Counted from the stretch's first letter, positions 1 through 9,499 are shown. The stretch: 64,000 bases of DNA from Peptoniphilus sp. KCTC 25270 (GCF_021012875.1 NZ_JAJMZJ010000002.1:248001-312000); one strand, 5' to 3'. Made by a program: numbers and translations. Notes: a model not told the origin generated them from the sequence alone.

Positions 1-188
1 ACATCTTTTAAATCAACCCATTCTTCTGTAAATCCACAACTACAGCAGACATATCGATGAACTGGCACGGCTGATAATACCGTCATTCCAACTTGGATAT
101 TATTTCCGGAACCATAATCTTTTACCTTCCCTGGTATTTTAACAATATCTTGGCCTTTGCATTTCGGACATATTCCACTTTCTTTCAT
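1..188 (-). CDS. Zinc-ribbon protein, 3' part cut by window edge
   Basis: The reverse strand reads open from an ATG at 188-186 to the window edge, 62 codons. A GGAGGG ribosome binding site lies at 196-201, eight bases from the start. The visible protein has a CPKC pair at residues 7-10 and a CxxC pair at residues 48-51, the layout of a small zinc ribbon. The region between is polar, with no membrane segment. The C-terminus is missing from the window. I cannot name a function; such short proteins are usually annotated as zinc-ribbon or nucleic-acid-binding proteins. Coding is inferred from the start signal and the two Cys pairs. Confidence 0.6.
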   Translation of the reverse strand, partial: MKESGICPKCKGQDIVKIPGKVKDYGSGNNIQVGMTVLSAVPVHRYVCCSCGFTEEWVDLKD

Positions 189-648
189 TCGTCATCCCTC
201 CATAAAATTATAGAATCCTTTTTTCAATGCATTCTTCCATTTCATGATACCTTAAAAATTTTGGATAATTGTACTATTTAAGTAAAATCAAGAAACCATT
301 CGTCTTTGTAAGGAAAGTTAGGGTTTCCCAAGTCGCTTCACGGGAAAGCTTTGGATGAGACAGCCTCCGCTTCACACGATTGGCTTCGTTATTCCCGCGA
401 TAACAGGGTAATCGCTTCAACATGCCTCGAGTTTGGAAGTCTGATGTCAGTAAGAGCAGGACAATATTTTTTTCCCGCAAAATGCTATCTGGTCATAACA
501 GACAATCCCCGCTTCTCCAAATAAACATTGGGGATATTTCGCTAATCGACATGGCGAATTGTCACTGTAATTCCATCGACTAATCGTTAGCAAAAGTTTT
601 GGTTGAAATTTTTTGCTCTGTTTCTGATCAAATATTCTCTCTACTACT
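189..648. other. Gene-free stretch with degraded coding remnants
   Basis: No intact gene is convincing here. A 68-codon reverse frame (274-480) has no ribosome binding site and resembles no family I know. Just beyond it the reverse strand has short open pieces broken by stops and frame changes, including a run reading VDGITVTIRHVD near 560-595. That run faintly recalls the C-terminal end of large serine recombinases. I read the stretch as probable relics of a mobile element, at low confidence. Confidence 0.3.
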
Positions 649-1086
649 TTACTGATCTTTTTTCATCGACATCAGCTTCATACCTTGATTGACAATTTCT
701 TCAAAAGTCTTTGACGGTATCAATGCAATGCCATGTTCATCGCTGAGAACAATGAGCCTTTTTCCGGCTGTTATATCAAACAATTCCCTCGCTTCTTTTG
801 GAATAACAACCTGTCCTCTGTCATTTACCGTGACAGATCCCCAGATATTCTTTCCCATTGGCGCCGGCGGAAGAACACCTATTCCCTCAACTTTTGTAGT
901 GCTGACAAGACTATCAATCGTGGTTCCATATATCCTAGCCAGCAAGCTGCATTTTTCAATATCAGGTACTGTTGCACCGCTTTCCCATTTTGCATATGCC
1001 TGACGGGAAATACCTATCTTTTCCGCAATTTGTTCCTGTGAATACCCGTTTATATTTCGAAGCATTACAAGATTCTCTTTCAGCAT
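649..1086 (-). CDS. XRE-type HTH plus AbrB-like transcriptional regulator
   Basis: A 145-residue DNA-binding regulator. Residues 5-58 form an XRE/Cro helix-turn-helix (GYSQEQIAEKIGISRQAYAKWESG). Residues 80-125 match a SpoVT/AbrB swapped-hairpin domain (VNDRGQVVIPKEARELFDI). The combination is often seen next to ABC exporters. The gene is last in a reverse-strand operon behind the ATPase and permease; AAGGAGG lies just before its ATG and only 13 bases separate it from the permease. It probably controls its own operon. Candidate operator sequences lie upstream of the ATPase gene. Confidence 0.85.
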   Translation of the reverse strand: MLKENLVMLRNINGYSQEQIAEKIGISRQAYAKWESGATVPDIEKCSLLARIYGTTIDSLVSTTKVEGIGVLPPAPMGKNIWGSVTVNDRGQVVIPKEARELFDITAGKRLIVLSDEHGIALIPSKTFEEIVNQGMKLMSMKKDQ

Positions 1087-1099
1087 TTATGAATCCTCC

Positions 1100-1753
1100 T
1101 TATAAATCTATAGTTTCAAAATGAGCACAGGATTTATTACATGAAAGAGCCGTCATCAGAGACCATGCTGTAACACCAGAAATTAGAGTAATAATCTGTA
1201 ATTCAATATTATCTGCGCCAAATGCATTGAGCTTTTCAAGCCCAGGAATGTGATGCAAAGCTTCAAATACGCCTATACTGAGAAATGCCGCAATCATATA
1301 GACAACGAAGGGACGGCCTACCTTGTATCCTGTTTTGAAAAAGCCTCCAACAAAAAGCAGATTAAACAGACCAAAAATAATAAAGGCGGCACCCAAGGCA
1401 AATAAATTGGCATTCATCAGCACGTTGTTTCTGTACAGTTCTACACCTTCCGCAGCCGTCATTCTAATAATTACTGATAAAAGCATCAAAAGAGTAGTAG
1501 ATATTTCAATCATACAGATAAAACAAAATCTACCCTTTACAACATCTTTTTTTGCAATCGGAAGAAGAGCCGAGAAAAGTGTGTCATTTGCTTCTCTGGC
1601 GAATTCAAAGCTCTTGAAAATGCCGAGAGTTGAGAAGAATACACCGCATAGAATCGGATATCCGGGGAGTAAAAACATGAACCCAAAAAGAACAAACAGA
1701 AATGCCAGGGGTGATGCACTGAGCTTTATCTCCTTCAGAAGAATGTTACACAT
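1100..1753 (-). CDS. ABC-2 type transporter permease
   Basis: A hydrophobic protein of about 217 residues with roughly six membrane segments, the expected partner of the ATPase encoded just upstream. I chose the ATG at 1753 because GGAGGT precedes it at good distance; a GTG three codons earlier is also open. The start overlaps the ATPase stop by eight bases, typical of translational coupling. The substrate is unknown. Small ATPase/permease pairs with an HTH regulator often export peptides or antibiotics, but nothing in the sequence shows this. Confidence 0.85.
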   Translation of the reverse strand: MCNILLKEIKLSASPLAFLFVLFGFMFLLPGYPILCGVFFSTLGIFKSFEFAREANDTLFSALLPIAKKDVVKGRFCFICMIEISTTLLMLLSVIIRMTAAEGVELYRNNVLMNANLFALGAAFIIFGLFNLLFVGGFFKTGYKVGRPFVVYMIAAFLSIGVFEALHHIPGLEKLNAFGADNIELQIITLISGVTAWSLMTALSCNKSCAHFETIDL

Positions 1754-2468
1754 GGTCAGCACCTCCTTCCATACGGAGAATAGTTTCCTCGAGAGTCTCT
1801 CCTGGAGCAGAATACTTTATTATAAACCGATCTTCCGGCATTGCCGCAACAATTTTCCCAGATGAAATATAGACGATGTCATCCGCACATTTTTCAATAT
1901 CTGATATGATATGAGTTGAAAAAAATACAGCTATGCCTTCCTTTTTCAGCTTGATGAAAATCTCCAGCAGTTCATTTCGCGAGAAAGGATCAAGACCGCT
2001 TGTTGGCTCATCCAGTATCATTATCTCTGTCCTGTGTGAAAGTGCAATAAGGAGATTTACCTTTACCTTCATGCCCTCTGAAAGTTCAATTGGCATTTTA
2101 TTCTCGTCAAGCTCGAATAAATCAAGATATTTTCTGTATGCCTCATCGTCCCACGTCTCATAAAAGTTCTTTACAACGCTGACGATATCCTTTATTTTCT
2201 TGCGTGGATACCAGTTGACTGTTCCCGTTGAATAACCGATTCTCTTTTTTGTTTCCGGCTCATTTTCCGATAAGGCTTTGCCAAAATATGTAATACTTCC
2301 GCTCTGCGTATGAATTAAATTCAGCATGGCTTTGATTGTTGTCGTCTTGCCAGCACCGTTTCTACCAATAAACCCAGTGATTCTACCTTCATGAATATCA
2401 AAAGAAATCGATTTTAATTCAAAGGAAGGATACCTCTTTACAATATCCCGTACTTCTACAATACTCAT
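1746..2468 (-). CDS. ABC transporter ATP-binding protein
   Basis: A 240-residue ABC ATPase with Walker A (GRNGAGKTT) near residue 35, a signature region LSEGMKVKVNL where the usual LSGG is LSEG, Walker B (IMILDEPTSGLDP) and the switch histidine (FFSTH). I moved the start to the ATG at 2468, which has TGGAGG five bases upstream; a GTG four codons earlier is less likely. It heads the reverse-strand operon ATPase-permease-HTH/AbrB regulator. It energises export of an unknown substrate by the small permease. Confidence 0.93.
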   Translation of the reverse strand: MSIVEVRDIVKRYPSFELKSISFDIHEGRITGFIGRNGAGKTTTIKAMLNLIHTQSGSITYFGKALSENEPETKKRIGYSTGTVNWYPRKKIKDIVSVVKNFYETWDDEAYRKYLDLFELDENKMPIELSEGMKVKVNLLIALSHRTEIMILDEPTSGLDPFSRNELLEIFIKLKKEGIAVFFSTHIISDIEKCADDIVYISSGKIVAAMPEDRFIIKYSAPGETLEETILRMEGGADHV

Positions 2469-2480
2469 AAAAACCTCCAC

Positions 2481-2565
2481 TTGTATGATTTGTATGAATA
2501 TTGTAATGTCTAGTTGCTATGCGTTCAACCAACCGCACTTAACAGATTTTTCGATATTTTGTTAA
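2481..2565. promoter_or_regulatory. Repeats upstream of ABC operon, possible operator
   Basis: The octamer TTGTATGA occurs twice with a 9-bp step at 2481-2488 and 2490-2497, just before the ATPase start. A TTAACA/TGTTAA inverted repeat spans 2539-2565. Either could bind the HTH-AbrB regulator encoded at the end of the operon. This rests on position only. Confidence 0.3.
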
Positions 2566-2569
2566 ATTA

Positions 2570-3024
2570 AGTTGCCTAGGGTGACTCCTTTACCCGTCAT
2601 GTATCTTGCAGATTGGAGGTGCTGAACCGCAGTTAGTAAAAATCTAATCCGCCCACTCAATTTTTACCATAGATTTCAACTCCCGCGGATATGTTCTATC
2701 GTACAACTTCGACATTTCTAGTGAGCAATTTGAGTATAGGATTTTATGCAAAAATCCTTGGAAACAGCCATTTTTAGGTCATTATTCCCTTGACAGTAGA
2801 ACTAGCGTCTCGACATGGCTTGAGTGGTCAGTATTGATAAAATTTCATATTTCTCAAAAGCCTCGTATGCGGGAATATATCCACAAAATCAAGTCATTTA
2901 CTTATAATATATCCAAAAATTGCTATCGATTTTTCTCTAATCACAATATAATCTTTAAATATGATCCTTATTAATTGAATTATAAAAAAACAAAACCATA
3001 TAGTATTTACTTTAAAACTGAAAT
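2570..3024. other. Gene-free stretch with a short coding relic
   Basis: No gene is supported. On the reverse strand, about 2805-2892, a 28-codon open piece between two stops reads GYIPAYEAFEKYEILSILTT and a few residues more. It looks protein-like but is too short to identify and has no start. Together with the broken hydrolase next door it suggests a region losing genes. Confidence 0.3.
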
Positions 3025-4120
3025 TTAATTCAAGTTTAAATAATCATCATAAAAATCAACAAAATGTTTAAAAAGAATTATATCCATTCTATTACACCAT
3101 TTTTTTCTATCGAGATTAGCATCAATGAAATTTTCCTCATCTTTTATAAAACGCTCTATATTGTCCTCCGCTTTATAAGCATAATCTAGGGATTCAGTCC
3201 ATTTTTTTAACGCAGTGTTAAACTCATCTTTGTAGGTGTTGTTACAATCGAAAAAAAAAATCGTTATGCCCTTTATATTTGAAACGAAGGAATGTAAATC
3301 TCGGATTTTCCTTATATTTTTCATAATATAAATCGTATCCATATTATATTCGAACCACCTCGCCATCCTCGCTATGCGTAACTAAAATTGCAGCATCACT
3401 CGATTCAAAACCATCCATCACTGTGCTAATAGCGTACTTTCCAAGATTTATCCATTCATGTATTTTTACAAATGCATCATAGCATATATGAAATTGCCCG
3501 CCTGCTCTTTCCCTCCTATCTCAAAGATATCCGAAGAGCTGTTAGTACCGCAACATGCAATAACTGCTTTCACCTCAGGATGATATGTAAGAACACCGCA
3601 ATCACAATAAGCACCCCAACTATGTCCAAACAAACCAATCGGTAAATTTGGGAAGTTTCCGCTATCTTCAACAAATGATAAAGAATAATCTAAATCAATC
3701 ACTCATTGTGGAAATCCTCTGACACCTTCGCCCTCGCTTTCGTCATTGCCAGTAGCGTCATAAGCAAATACATAGTATCCATTCTGGGCAAAATAGTTTA
3801 TACAATCCAAATATGAATTATGACCACCGCCGCCAAAACCATGTGCGATAATAATGATCCCTTTCAGATTATCTCCTACACTATATAGTGAACCATAGTG
3901 AGCCAGCGAGCATTTAATCTTTATCTGAAGGAAATTCATACTTTGTACAAATCAGCCCTTCAAAGTCCTCAACTTTAAACATTAGCGGATTATAACTTTC
4001 AAATCGTTTGTTGATGTTATCATTATACGTAAATACTGAAAAATACCAAACAATGCCTACTATTAGCATAAGAAAGATTACTTCATTATTTTTTACTATT
4101 TTTTTTGATTTTTCATAGTC
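3025..4120 (-). pseudogene. Alpha/beta hydrolase, heavily decayed
   Basis: Joining several reverse-strand frames rebuilds one hydrolase. The N-terminal part (about 4120-3925) has one membrane segment followed by the run TYNDNINKRFESYNPLMF. The middle parts carry HGFGGGGHN, DATGNDESEGEG and the nucleophile elbow GLFGHSWGAY. Next comes KIHEWINLGKYAISTVMDGF, then YGYDLYYEKYKENPRF with the catalytic-His context KGHND, and a C-terminal tail ending at 3025. At least five lesions break it: frame changes near 3900-3925 and 3470, in-frame stops at about 3703 (TGA) and 3350 (TAA), and a shift in a 10-A run at 3251-3260. Start and lesion positions are approximate. The pieces are collinear and continuous, so one dead gene fits better than several small ones. 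Confidence 0.85.
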
Positions 4121-4359
4121 AATTAATTTTACACTATCTTTATTTTAAAATATAAAAATGCGTTTTTTAGTAATTTATCTGTCTATTTTAAAATGAATTT
4201 CTGCTTATCACATTTCAAACTAATAAAGTTTTGATTCACATAATTATAAATCTGTTTTCTTTTCAATTTTAATCGTTTAACATTATCTTTTGTCGATAGT
4301 AATAATATTTCTAATTTCTATAAATCAAAATTTTCTGTAATATATATTTTTATAATTAA

Positions 4360-4893
4360 TTATTCTATTCTATCTAATATAGGATTTAAGTAAGCCTTGT
4401 CAGTCCAATCATGTGTTTTATTACCAGCCTCAATCAAAGCTTTTTCCCATATTTCATAAGAAGAAGGATCTTTTTTTGAAACTCTATTTTGAAGTAATTT
4501 ACACAGATTTTTATCAATAAAACTCATATTTTCCAAGTCCCACTTTCCTCTACAATAAAATACAGGAATATCTGATAACTCACCTGTTAAATTGTTTTCT
4601 GCAATAACTTTTTCTATTCCGTCAACATAAGGAGAAGCACCCACTGCAAATACTAAAATTTGTTTTGGTTTTAATAAACTGTAATTCTTTTTAAGAAAGG
4701 ATATCCCTGAAATTCCTGTTGCATAAAGTCCACCACCAAGTATTATTAAATCATACTGCAAAATCTCGTCAATTTTTGCCTTCTTAATTTCTAAAAATTT
4801 AAAACCTGTTGTCTCGGACAACCATTTTGCGTATTCTTTAGTTGCACCATATTTGGATTGGTATAAAATAATACCGTTTTTTTGTTTGTTCAT
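4360..4893 (-). CDS. Flavodoxin-domain protein (HemG-like flavodoxin)
   Basis: A 177-residue protein with an N-terminal flavodoxin fold: the phosphate-binding loop is YQSKYGATKEYAKW (residues 11-24) and LGGGLYATGISG follows near residue 55. It matches the flavodoxin_5 group, which includes FMN-dependent protoporphyrinogen oxidase-like proteins and general electron carriers. No haem genes are nearby, so a specific role cannot be assigned. The sequence is very AT-rich compared with the genes after 5 kb, in keeping with the accessory character of the left end. An AT-rich gap of about 240 bp separates it from the hydrolase pseudogene. Confidence 0.8.
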   Translation of the reverse strand: MNKQKNGIILYQSKYGATKEYAKWLSETTGFKFLEIKKAKIDEILQYDLIILGGGLYATGISGISFLKKNYSLLKPKQILVFAVGASPYVDGIEKVIAENNLTGELSDIPVFYCRGKWDLENMSFIDKNLCKLLQNRVSKKDPSSYEIWEKALIEAGNKTHDWTDKAYLNPILDRIE

Positions 4894-4973
4894 ATTCTTC
4901 TCCTCAATATTTTTATCTCCATATTTTCTTTACAAACCGAGATATATTATTCATTTTTAAACCACTTTTGAGT

Positions 4974-6329
4974 TTATACTGTTCTTGACATCAATACTAC
5001 ACTCTCAACGTGAATGGTCCGTGGGAATTGATCTACGGCTTCTAAGTGATCCATTTTGTATCCGTGTGCCTTAAAAATATCCAAATCTCTTTTTAATGTT
5101 GCTGGGTTACAGGAAATATACAGAATCCTTGGACTTTCCATGGCGATCAGCTTTCCAATGGCTTTTGGGTGAATTCCATCTCGTGGAGGGTCAACTACCA
5201 ATAGGTTCGGCTTTTTCTCTAATTCATCTACGACTTTTAATACGTCTCCTGCTAAGAAAGTGGCGTTTTCTACGCCATTCTCTTTGGCGGTTCGATTGGC
5301 CTGTTCTACGGCTTCTTCCACAATCTCAATTCCGATTACTTCCTCTGCTTCTTTGGCCAAAATTTGCCCGATGGTTCCGGTTCCGCTATATAAATCAAAG
5401 ACAATTCCTTTTTCTTGTCCAGCCAAAGCACGGGCCTTTTCATAGATGATTTCTGCTGTCCATGGATTGGGTTGGAAGAAAGAGAAGGGACCAATGTGAA
5501 ATTTCAATCCCAACAATTCCTCTTCAATGGTTTCCTCACCCCAAAGTAGCGTTACTTTTTCTGGCTTAATGGCATCGGCTAAATCATTGGTTTCGGTGTG
5601 ATAGATGGATTGAATCTTCCCGTCTAATTCTAAATTTTTCAACATTTCCACAAATTCCGTTAAATCCATGTCCGTCCACGTGGTAACAAGATTTACCAAA
5701 ATTTCTCCCGTTCCTCGAGCTTTTCGAATAACAAAATGACGCAAAACGCCTTCATGGCGCATGCGATGATAGAAAGAGACTCCTTTTTTATCAAAAAATT
5801 CTCGGGTGGCTTTTCGTATGGTGTTCATATCTTCTGGAACCAATAGACAATGATCGGTATTTACCAATTCATGGAATCGCGCTTTTCGATGAAGTCCCAG
5901 TGCCAATGGCCCGTCTTTTTCTTCGTCTCCAAAGGTATATTCCATTTTGTTTCGATAACGAAGCTCTTGGTTGCTTTTTGTATAAGGAAGGGGCGCGCCT
6001 TCTAACTCTTCGGCAAAAAGCTCTTCTAATAATGTTTTTTTCAATTGGCTTTCTTCTTCATAAGAAATGGTTTGGTAAGAGCAACCCCCACAAATTTCTC
6101 CGTGAGGACAAGGGCTTTCTCTTTCGTAATCTGCCCGTTTCGCCACTTGTAAAATGCGGCCTTTTTTATTGTTTTTTCTTGTGCGTGTCAAGAGAATATC
6201 TACTTCTTGCCCTACCATTCCTCCTTTTAGGGAGATGGTTTCGCCCTCTTCATTTACTGCCTTGGTTCGATTCGGGAAACTATGGGATACAATTTTCCCG
6301 CTTGTTAATTTTGATTTTTTCTTAGCCAT
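4974..6329 (-). CDS. rlmCD: 23S rRNA (uracil-5-)-methyltransferase, RumA/RlmCD family
   Basis: A 451-residue SAM-dependent enzyme that methylates uridine to m5U in 23S rRNA. An N-terminal TRAM domain (residues 5-62) precedes an iron-sulfur Cys motif, CPHGEICGGC, near residue 73. The SAM-binding loop is DLYSGTGTIGQ (about 315-325). The catalytic cysteine is in YISCNPATLKRDL near residue 405. In Firmicutes one enzyme often modifies both U747 and U1939, hence RlmCD; the exact target cannot be read from sequence. GGAGGC lies just before the ATG. Monocistronic by spacing. Confidence 0.93.
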   Translation of the reverse strand: MAKKKSKLTSGKIVSHSFPNRTKAVNEEGETISLKGGMVGQEVDILLTRTRKNNKKGRILQVAKRADYERESPCPHGEICGGCSYQTISYEEESQLKKTLLEELFAEELEGAPLPYTKSNQELRYRNKMEYTFGDEEKDGPLALGLHRKARFHELVNTDHCLLVPEDMNTIRKATREFFDKKGVSFYHRMRHEGVLRHFVIRKARGTGEILVNLVTTWTDMDLTEFVEMLKNLELDGKIQSIYHTETNDLADAIKPEKVTLLWGEETIEEELLGLKFHIGPFSFFQPNPWTAEIIYEKARALAGQEKGIVFDLYSGTGTIGQILAKEAEEVIGIEIVEEAVEQANRTAKENGVENATFLAGDVLKVVDELEKKPNLLVVDPPRDGIHPKAIGKLIAMESPRILYISCNPATLKRDLDIFKAHGYKMDHLEAVDQFPRTIHVESVVLMSRTV

Positions 6330-6357
6330 TCTGCCTCCGGTCTATTTTATTTCTAAT

Positions 6358-6672
6358 TTATTCCCATCCTGACAATCTTCCCGTATAGAGAGAAACCTCT
6401 TCTTTATGGTTTGGATGGGGAATAAATCCTTGATCTAGCAATTTTCTTATATAGATTTTATTATACATAAAACCGAAGAATAAATTAACTATGGATATCC
6501 CAAAACCAAAAGTGATATATCCGAGAATCGATTCTGCTAGAATCATAATGAACATCCAAAGAAAATCCCCTCGGAATAAGGGAACTAGAAATCCAAAGAA
6601 TAATGTTGTCCACGAAAAACCTATTTTGACTTCTTTGTCTTTTCCATTTGGGTGAACGAATAACGCTTTCAT
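6358..6672 (-). CDS. DUF2628-like small membrane protein
   Basis: A 104-residue protein with a short polar N-terminus, then a hydrophobic stretch (GFSWTTLFFGFLVPLFRGD) and a second and third membrane segment, ending in a polar tail with HPNHKEEV. The SWTTLFFGFLVPLFRGDF pattern is that of the DUF2628/HrgC family, whose function is unknown. It ends 28 bases upstream of the rRNA methyltransferase start on the same strand, so the two could be co-transcribed. The start has an upstream GGAGAAAT. No enzymatic motif is visible. Confidence 0.7.
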   Translation of the reverse strand: MKALFVHPNGKDKEVKIGFSWTTLFFGFLVPLFRGDFLWMFIMILAESILGYITFGFGISIVNLFFGFMYNKIYIRKLLDQGFIPHPNHKEEVSLYTGRLSGWE

Positions 6673-6923
6673 AATTTCTCCTTTGCTTTTTCTTTTATTC
6701 TATCCTCTAATTTCTCCAATTTCAATGGAATTAGACGTTTTTTTGCTTTTGTTTCTTTTTCTTCTTTGGGAAAATTTTTTCCCGAAATTTTCAAAAAAAT
6801 AGGAAAAATTTTCCAATTTTTTTATATATTTTATACTCATTTTGTGGCCCTTATGGTAAAATACATGAGTATGAAATGGCACAATCCTAGAAATAGGAAA
6901 ATCATCTTGAAAGAGGCGATGAA

Positions 6924-8105
6924 ATGAAAAGATATGTTGGAACTGTCACTCGTGGAATTCGTACCCCAATTGTAAAAATGGGCGACAATTTGGTGGATAT
7001 TGTTTATGATTCTGTTACAAAAGCCGTTGAATCTGAAGACATCCAAATGCAAGAAAAAGACGTAGTTTGTGTTACTGAGTCTTTGTTGGCTCGTTCTCAA
7101 GGTAACTATGCCACTACAGACCAAATTGCTAAAGACGTTGCAGCGAAATTCCCTAACGAAATCGGAGTTATTTTCCCAATTTTGAGCCGTAACCGATTCT
7201 CTACTATTTTACGTGGTATTGCAAAAAGTGGTAGAAAATTGCATATTTTATTGGCCTATCCTTCAGATGAAGTGGGAAACCATTTAATGGACGAAAAACT
7301 TCTTTATGGCAAAAAAATCAATCCTTACACTGATATTTTAGAAGAAAATCAATATCGTGAGGCTTTTGGTCAAGAAGTAAGACATACTTTTACTGGCATC
7401 GACTATGTTACTTTGTATAAAGAAATTGCTCCAAATTGTGAAATCCATTTTTCCAACGATCCAAAAACCATCTTAAATTATACAAAAGATATTCTTGTTT
7501 GCTCCATTCACACAAGAGAATTGGTGAAACAACAGTTAAAGGACAATGGCGCTGAAATTGTATTTGGTTTGGATGATATCCTAACAGAAAGCATTGATGG
7601 CAGCGGATTCAATCCTGAATATGGTTTGCTTGGTAGCAACATGGCTGGGGAAGAAAAAGTCAAATTATTCCCAAGACATGGACAAGAATTTGTTACTGAA
7701 TTGCAAAAGAAATTAAACGATTACAGCAAAACAAATATTGAAGTAATGGTTTATGGCGATGGTGCTTTCAAAGATCCAGTAGGAAAAATTTGGGAACTTG
7801 CTGACCCTGTTGTTTCTCCTGCTTATACATCTGGATTGGAAGGAACACCAAACGAATTAAAAATGAAATATATTGCAGATACTGAGTTAGAAAACATGAG
7901 CAAAGAAGAAATGGAAGAAGCGATTCTTTCTCGTATTAACAAAAAAGACCAAGACTTAACAGGTCGTGACGAAACATTGGGAACAACTCCTCGTCGTTTA
8001 ACTGACCTTTTGGGTTCTTTGGCTGATTTAACTTCTGGCTCTGGAGACAAAGGAACGCCTGTCGTTTACGTTCAAGGATACTTTGATAACTACGCTAGCA
8101 ACTAA
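6924..8105 (+). CDS. CofE-like F420-0:L-glutamate ligase family protein
   Basis: A 393-residue protein of the F420 ligase family (PF01996), which in archaea and actinobacteria adds glutamates to coenzyme F420-0. Family features include the N-terminal RYVGTVTRGIRTPIV, the DVVCVTESLLARSQGN segment and VYGDGAFKDPVGKIWELADP near residue 275. It is followed by its own terminator and no F420 genes (cofC, cofD, fbiC) are in the window. The real substrate is therefore doubtful; gamma-glutamylation of another compound is possible. The ATG has a purine-rich GAAAGAGGCGATG upstream. The C-terminus after residue 340 is acidic and Gly/Ser-rich. Confidence 0.8.
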   Translation: MKRYVGTVTRGIRTPIVKMGDNLVDIVYDSVTKAVESEDIQMQEKDVVCVTESLLARSQGNYATTDQIAKDVAAKFPNEIGVIFPILSRNRFSTILRGIAKSGRKLHILLAYPSDEVGNHLMDEKLLYGKKINPYTDILEENQYREAFGQEVRHTFTGIDYVTLYKEIAPNCEIHFSNDPKTILNYTKDILVCSIHTRELVKQQLKDNGAEIVFGLDDILTESIDGSGFNPEYGLLGSNMAGEEKVKLFPRHGQEFVTELQKKLNDYSKTNIEVMVYGDGAFKDPVGKIWELADPVVSPAYTSGLEGTPNELKMKYIADTELENMSKEEMEEAILSRINKKDQDLTGRDETLGTTPRRLTDLLGSLADLTSGSGDKGTPVVYVQGYFDNYASN

Positions 8106-8119
8106 TCTGCCTTTCTAGT

Positions 8120-8145
8120 CCAACCTTCGGGTTGGGCTTTTTTAT
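8120..8145 (+). terminator. Terminator of the CofE-like gene
   Basis: CCAACC-TTCG-GGTTGG stem-loop followed by a T run, 15 bases after the stop codon. Confidence 0.9.
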
Positions 8146-8200
8146 TTCCTTATTCCTATAGCTTTGATATACTATTTGGTAGAAAAAAAAAGGAGATATT

Positions 8201-9499
8201 ATGAAAAATCAAATACGACTTTATTTATTTAATCATCGAACGTGGGTCTACAACTTGCAATACATAGGAATTTCTATTTTGCTCCTAATCATTGTAACTT
8301 TTATTGACTACAGCACCGCCCAATGGAGCCGAAACTTACCACAAATTCTTTTTACTAAATTGGATTTATCCAAAACGGTTTTGTCCTCCATTGCGGCCAG
8401 TTTGCTTTCTATTGCAATCTTTACTTTTTCATCGATTTTATCTGTTTTAACCTACTATAGCGGATCCATTACGCCAAGAGCTATGGAAAATTTTGTTGGC
8501 AAAAAAATTACCATGAAAGTTCTTGGAATTTTCATGGGAGGATTTATTTATTGTATTGCCTCTCTAAATTTTATGCGTAGTTACGATGAAACTCGCTACG
8601 TAATAGCGGGGACCGTCGGCGTTGTATATGCTTTGATTTGCGTTGTTTACATGGTTATCTTTATTCAACAGACCATTCGTGATTTGCAACCGGGAAATGT
8701 TATTGCCGATGCCTTTGAGGAAGCCTTAGAAATCGTAAAAAACGAGGTGAAAGAGCGAGATTACGACAATTTGTATGAAAATTTTGACCGAACGGATTTC
8801 ATCCCAATCTACAGTAGCACTTCTGGATATTTAGAACATTTTGATTTCGGTGCGGCAAAGTCTACTTTCCAGGATTTTGAAGGGACGTTTGTCCTCACTC
8901 GTAAAAATGGAGAATTTATCGTAAAGGAGCAAGAAATTGGTCGGTTGTATCTTAACCAAAATAAAAATCAAGAAGAACTAGAGGAGAAAATCGAAAAAAT
9001 AAAAAAATTATACCAAATCCAAGATACAAAAATCGTCCTAACAAACTACCGCTATAGCATAGAGAAAATAACCGAAATGACTTTAATGGCTCTATCTACA
9101 GGAATCAACGATCCTACCACAGCCGTTACAAGCATTCGAAGACTTGGAATTCTATTGGGTGAGCTTGCCTCTGTAGATACCCATCATCATATTATGCACC
9201 TAGATAAGGGTTGCATTTATTACACATCCAACACTTTAGAAGAAGATTTGTATCACACCATTATTCCAATCGTAAATTCTGGAAGTCATAGTCCTCAAGT
9301 TATTTCCGCCCTCTTCCATGGATTCAATGTAATGGCTCTAAAATCTACAAGAAAGAATTTAAGCCTACTACGAAAAATGGCCAAAGAAATTTATGAATCT
9401 ACCGTTCCAAACTTTTTACTAGAAATAGACCGAATAAAAGTAAGAGAGCATTACGAGGCTTTTGAATCTTTTGCCGCAGAAAAAGAAGCACAAAAATAA
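8201..9499 (+). CDS. DUF2254 family membrane protein
   Basis: A 432-residue predicted membrane protein. The N-terminal 150 residues hold about four membrane segments, followed by a soluble domain of about 270 residues with repeated charged stretches. It contains the family-typical LMALSTGINDPTTAVTSIRRL near residue 300. DUF2254 has no settled function. The gene stands alone with AGGAGATATT before its ATG and shares a terminator with the convergent DUF368 gene. Confidence 0.85.
   Translation: MKNQIRLYLFNHRTWVYNLQYIGISILLLIIVTFIDYSTAQWSRNLPQILFTKLDLSKTVLSSIAASLLSIAIFTFSSILSVLTYYSGSITPRAMENFVGKKITMKVLGIFMGGFIYCIASLNFMRSYDETRYVIAGTVGVVYALICVVYMVIFIQQTIRDLQPGNVIADAFEEALEIVKNEVKERDYDNLYENFDRTDFIPIYSSTSGYLEHFDFGAAKSTFQDFEGTFVLTRKNGEFIVKEQEIGRLYLNQNKNQEELEEKIEKIKKLYQIQDTKIVLTNYRYSIEKITEMTLMALSTGINDPTTAVTSIRRLGILLGELASVDTHHHIMHLDKGCIYYTSNTLEEDLYHTIIPIVNSGSHSPQVISALFHGFNVMALKSTRKNLSLLRKMAKEIYESTVPNFLLEIDRIKVREHYEAFESFAAEKEAQK

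Noticed and set aside
274-480. A 68-codon reverse frame near the left edge
   Set aside because: No ribosome binding site, no recognisable family, and it lies in a region of broken frames; treated as part of the gene-free stretch.
6700-6882. A 60-codon reverse frame in the spacer before the CofE-like gene
   Set aside because: Low-complexity Lys/Phe-rich product from AT-rich DNA, no ribosome site; it overlaps the promoter side of the CofE-like gene.
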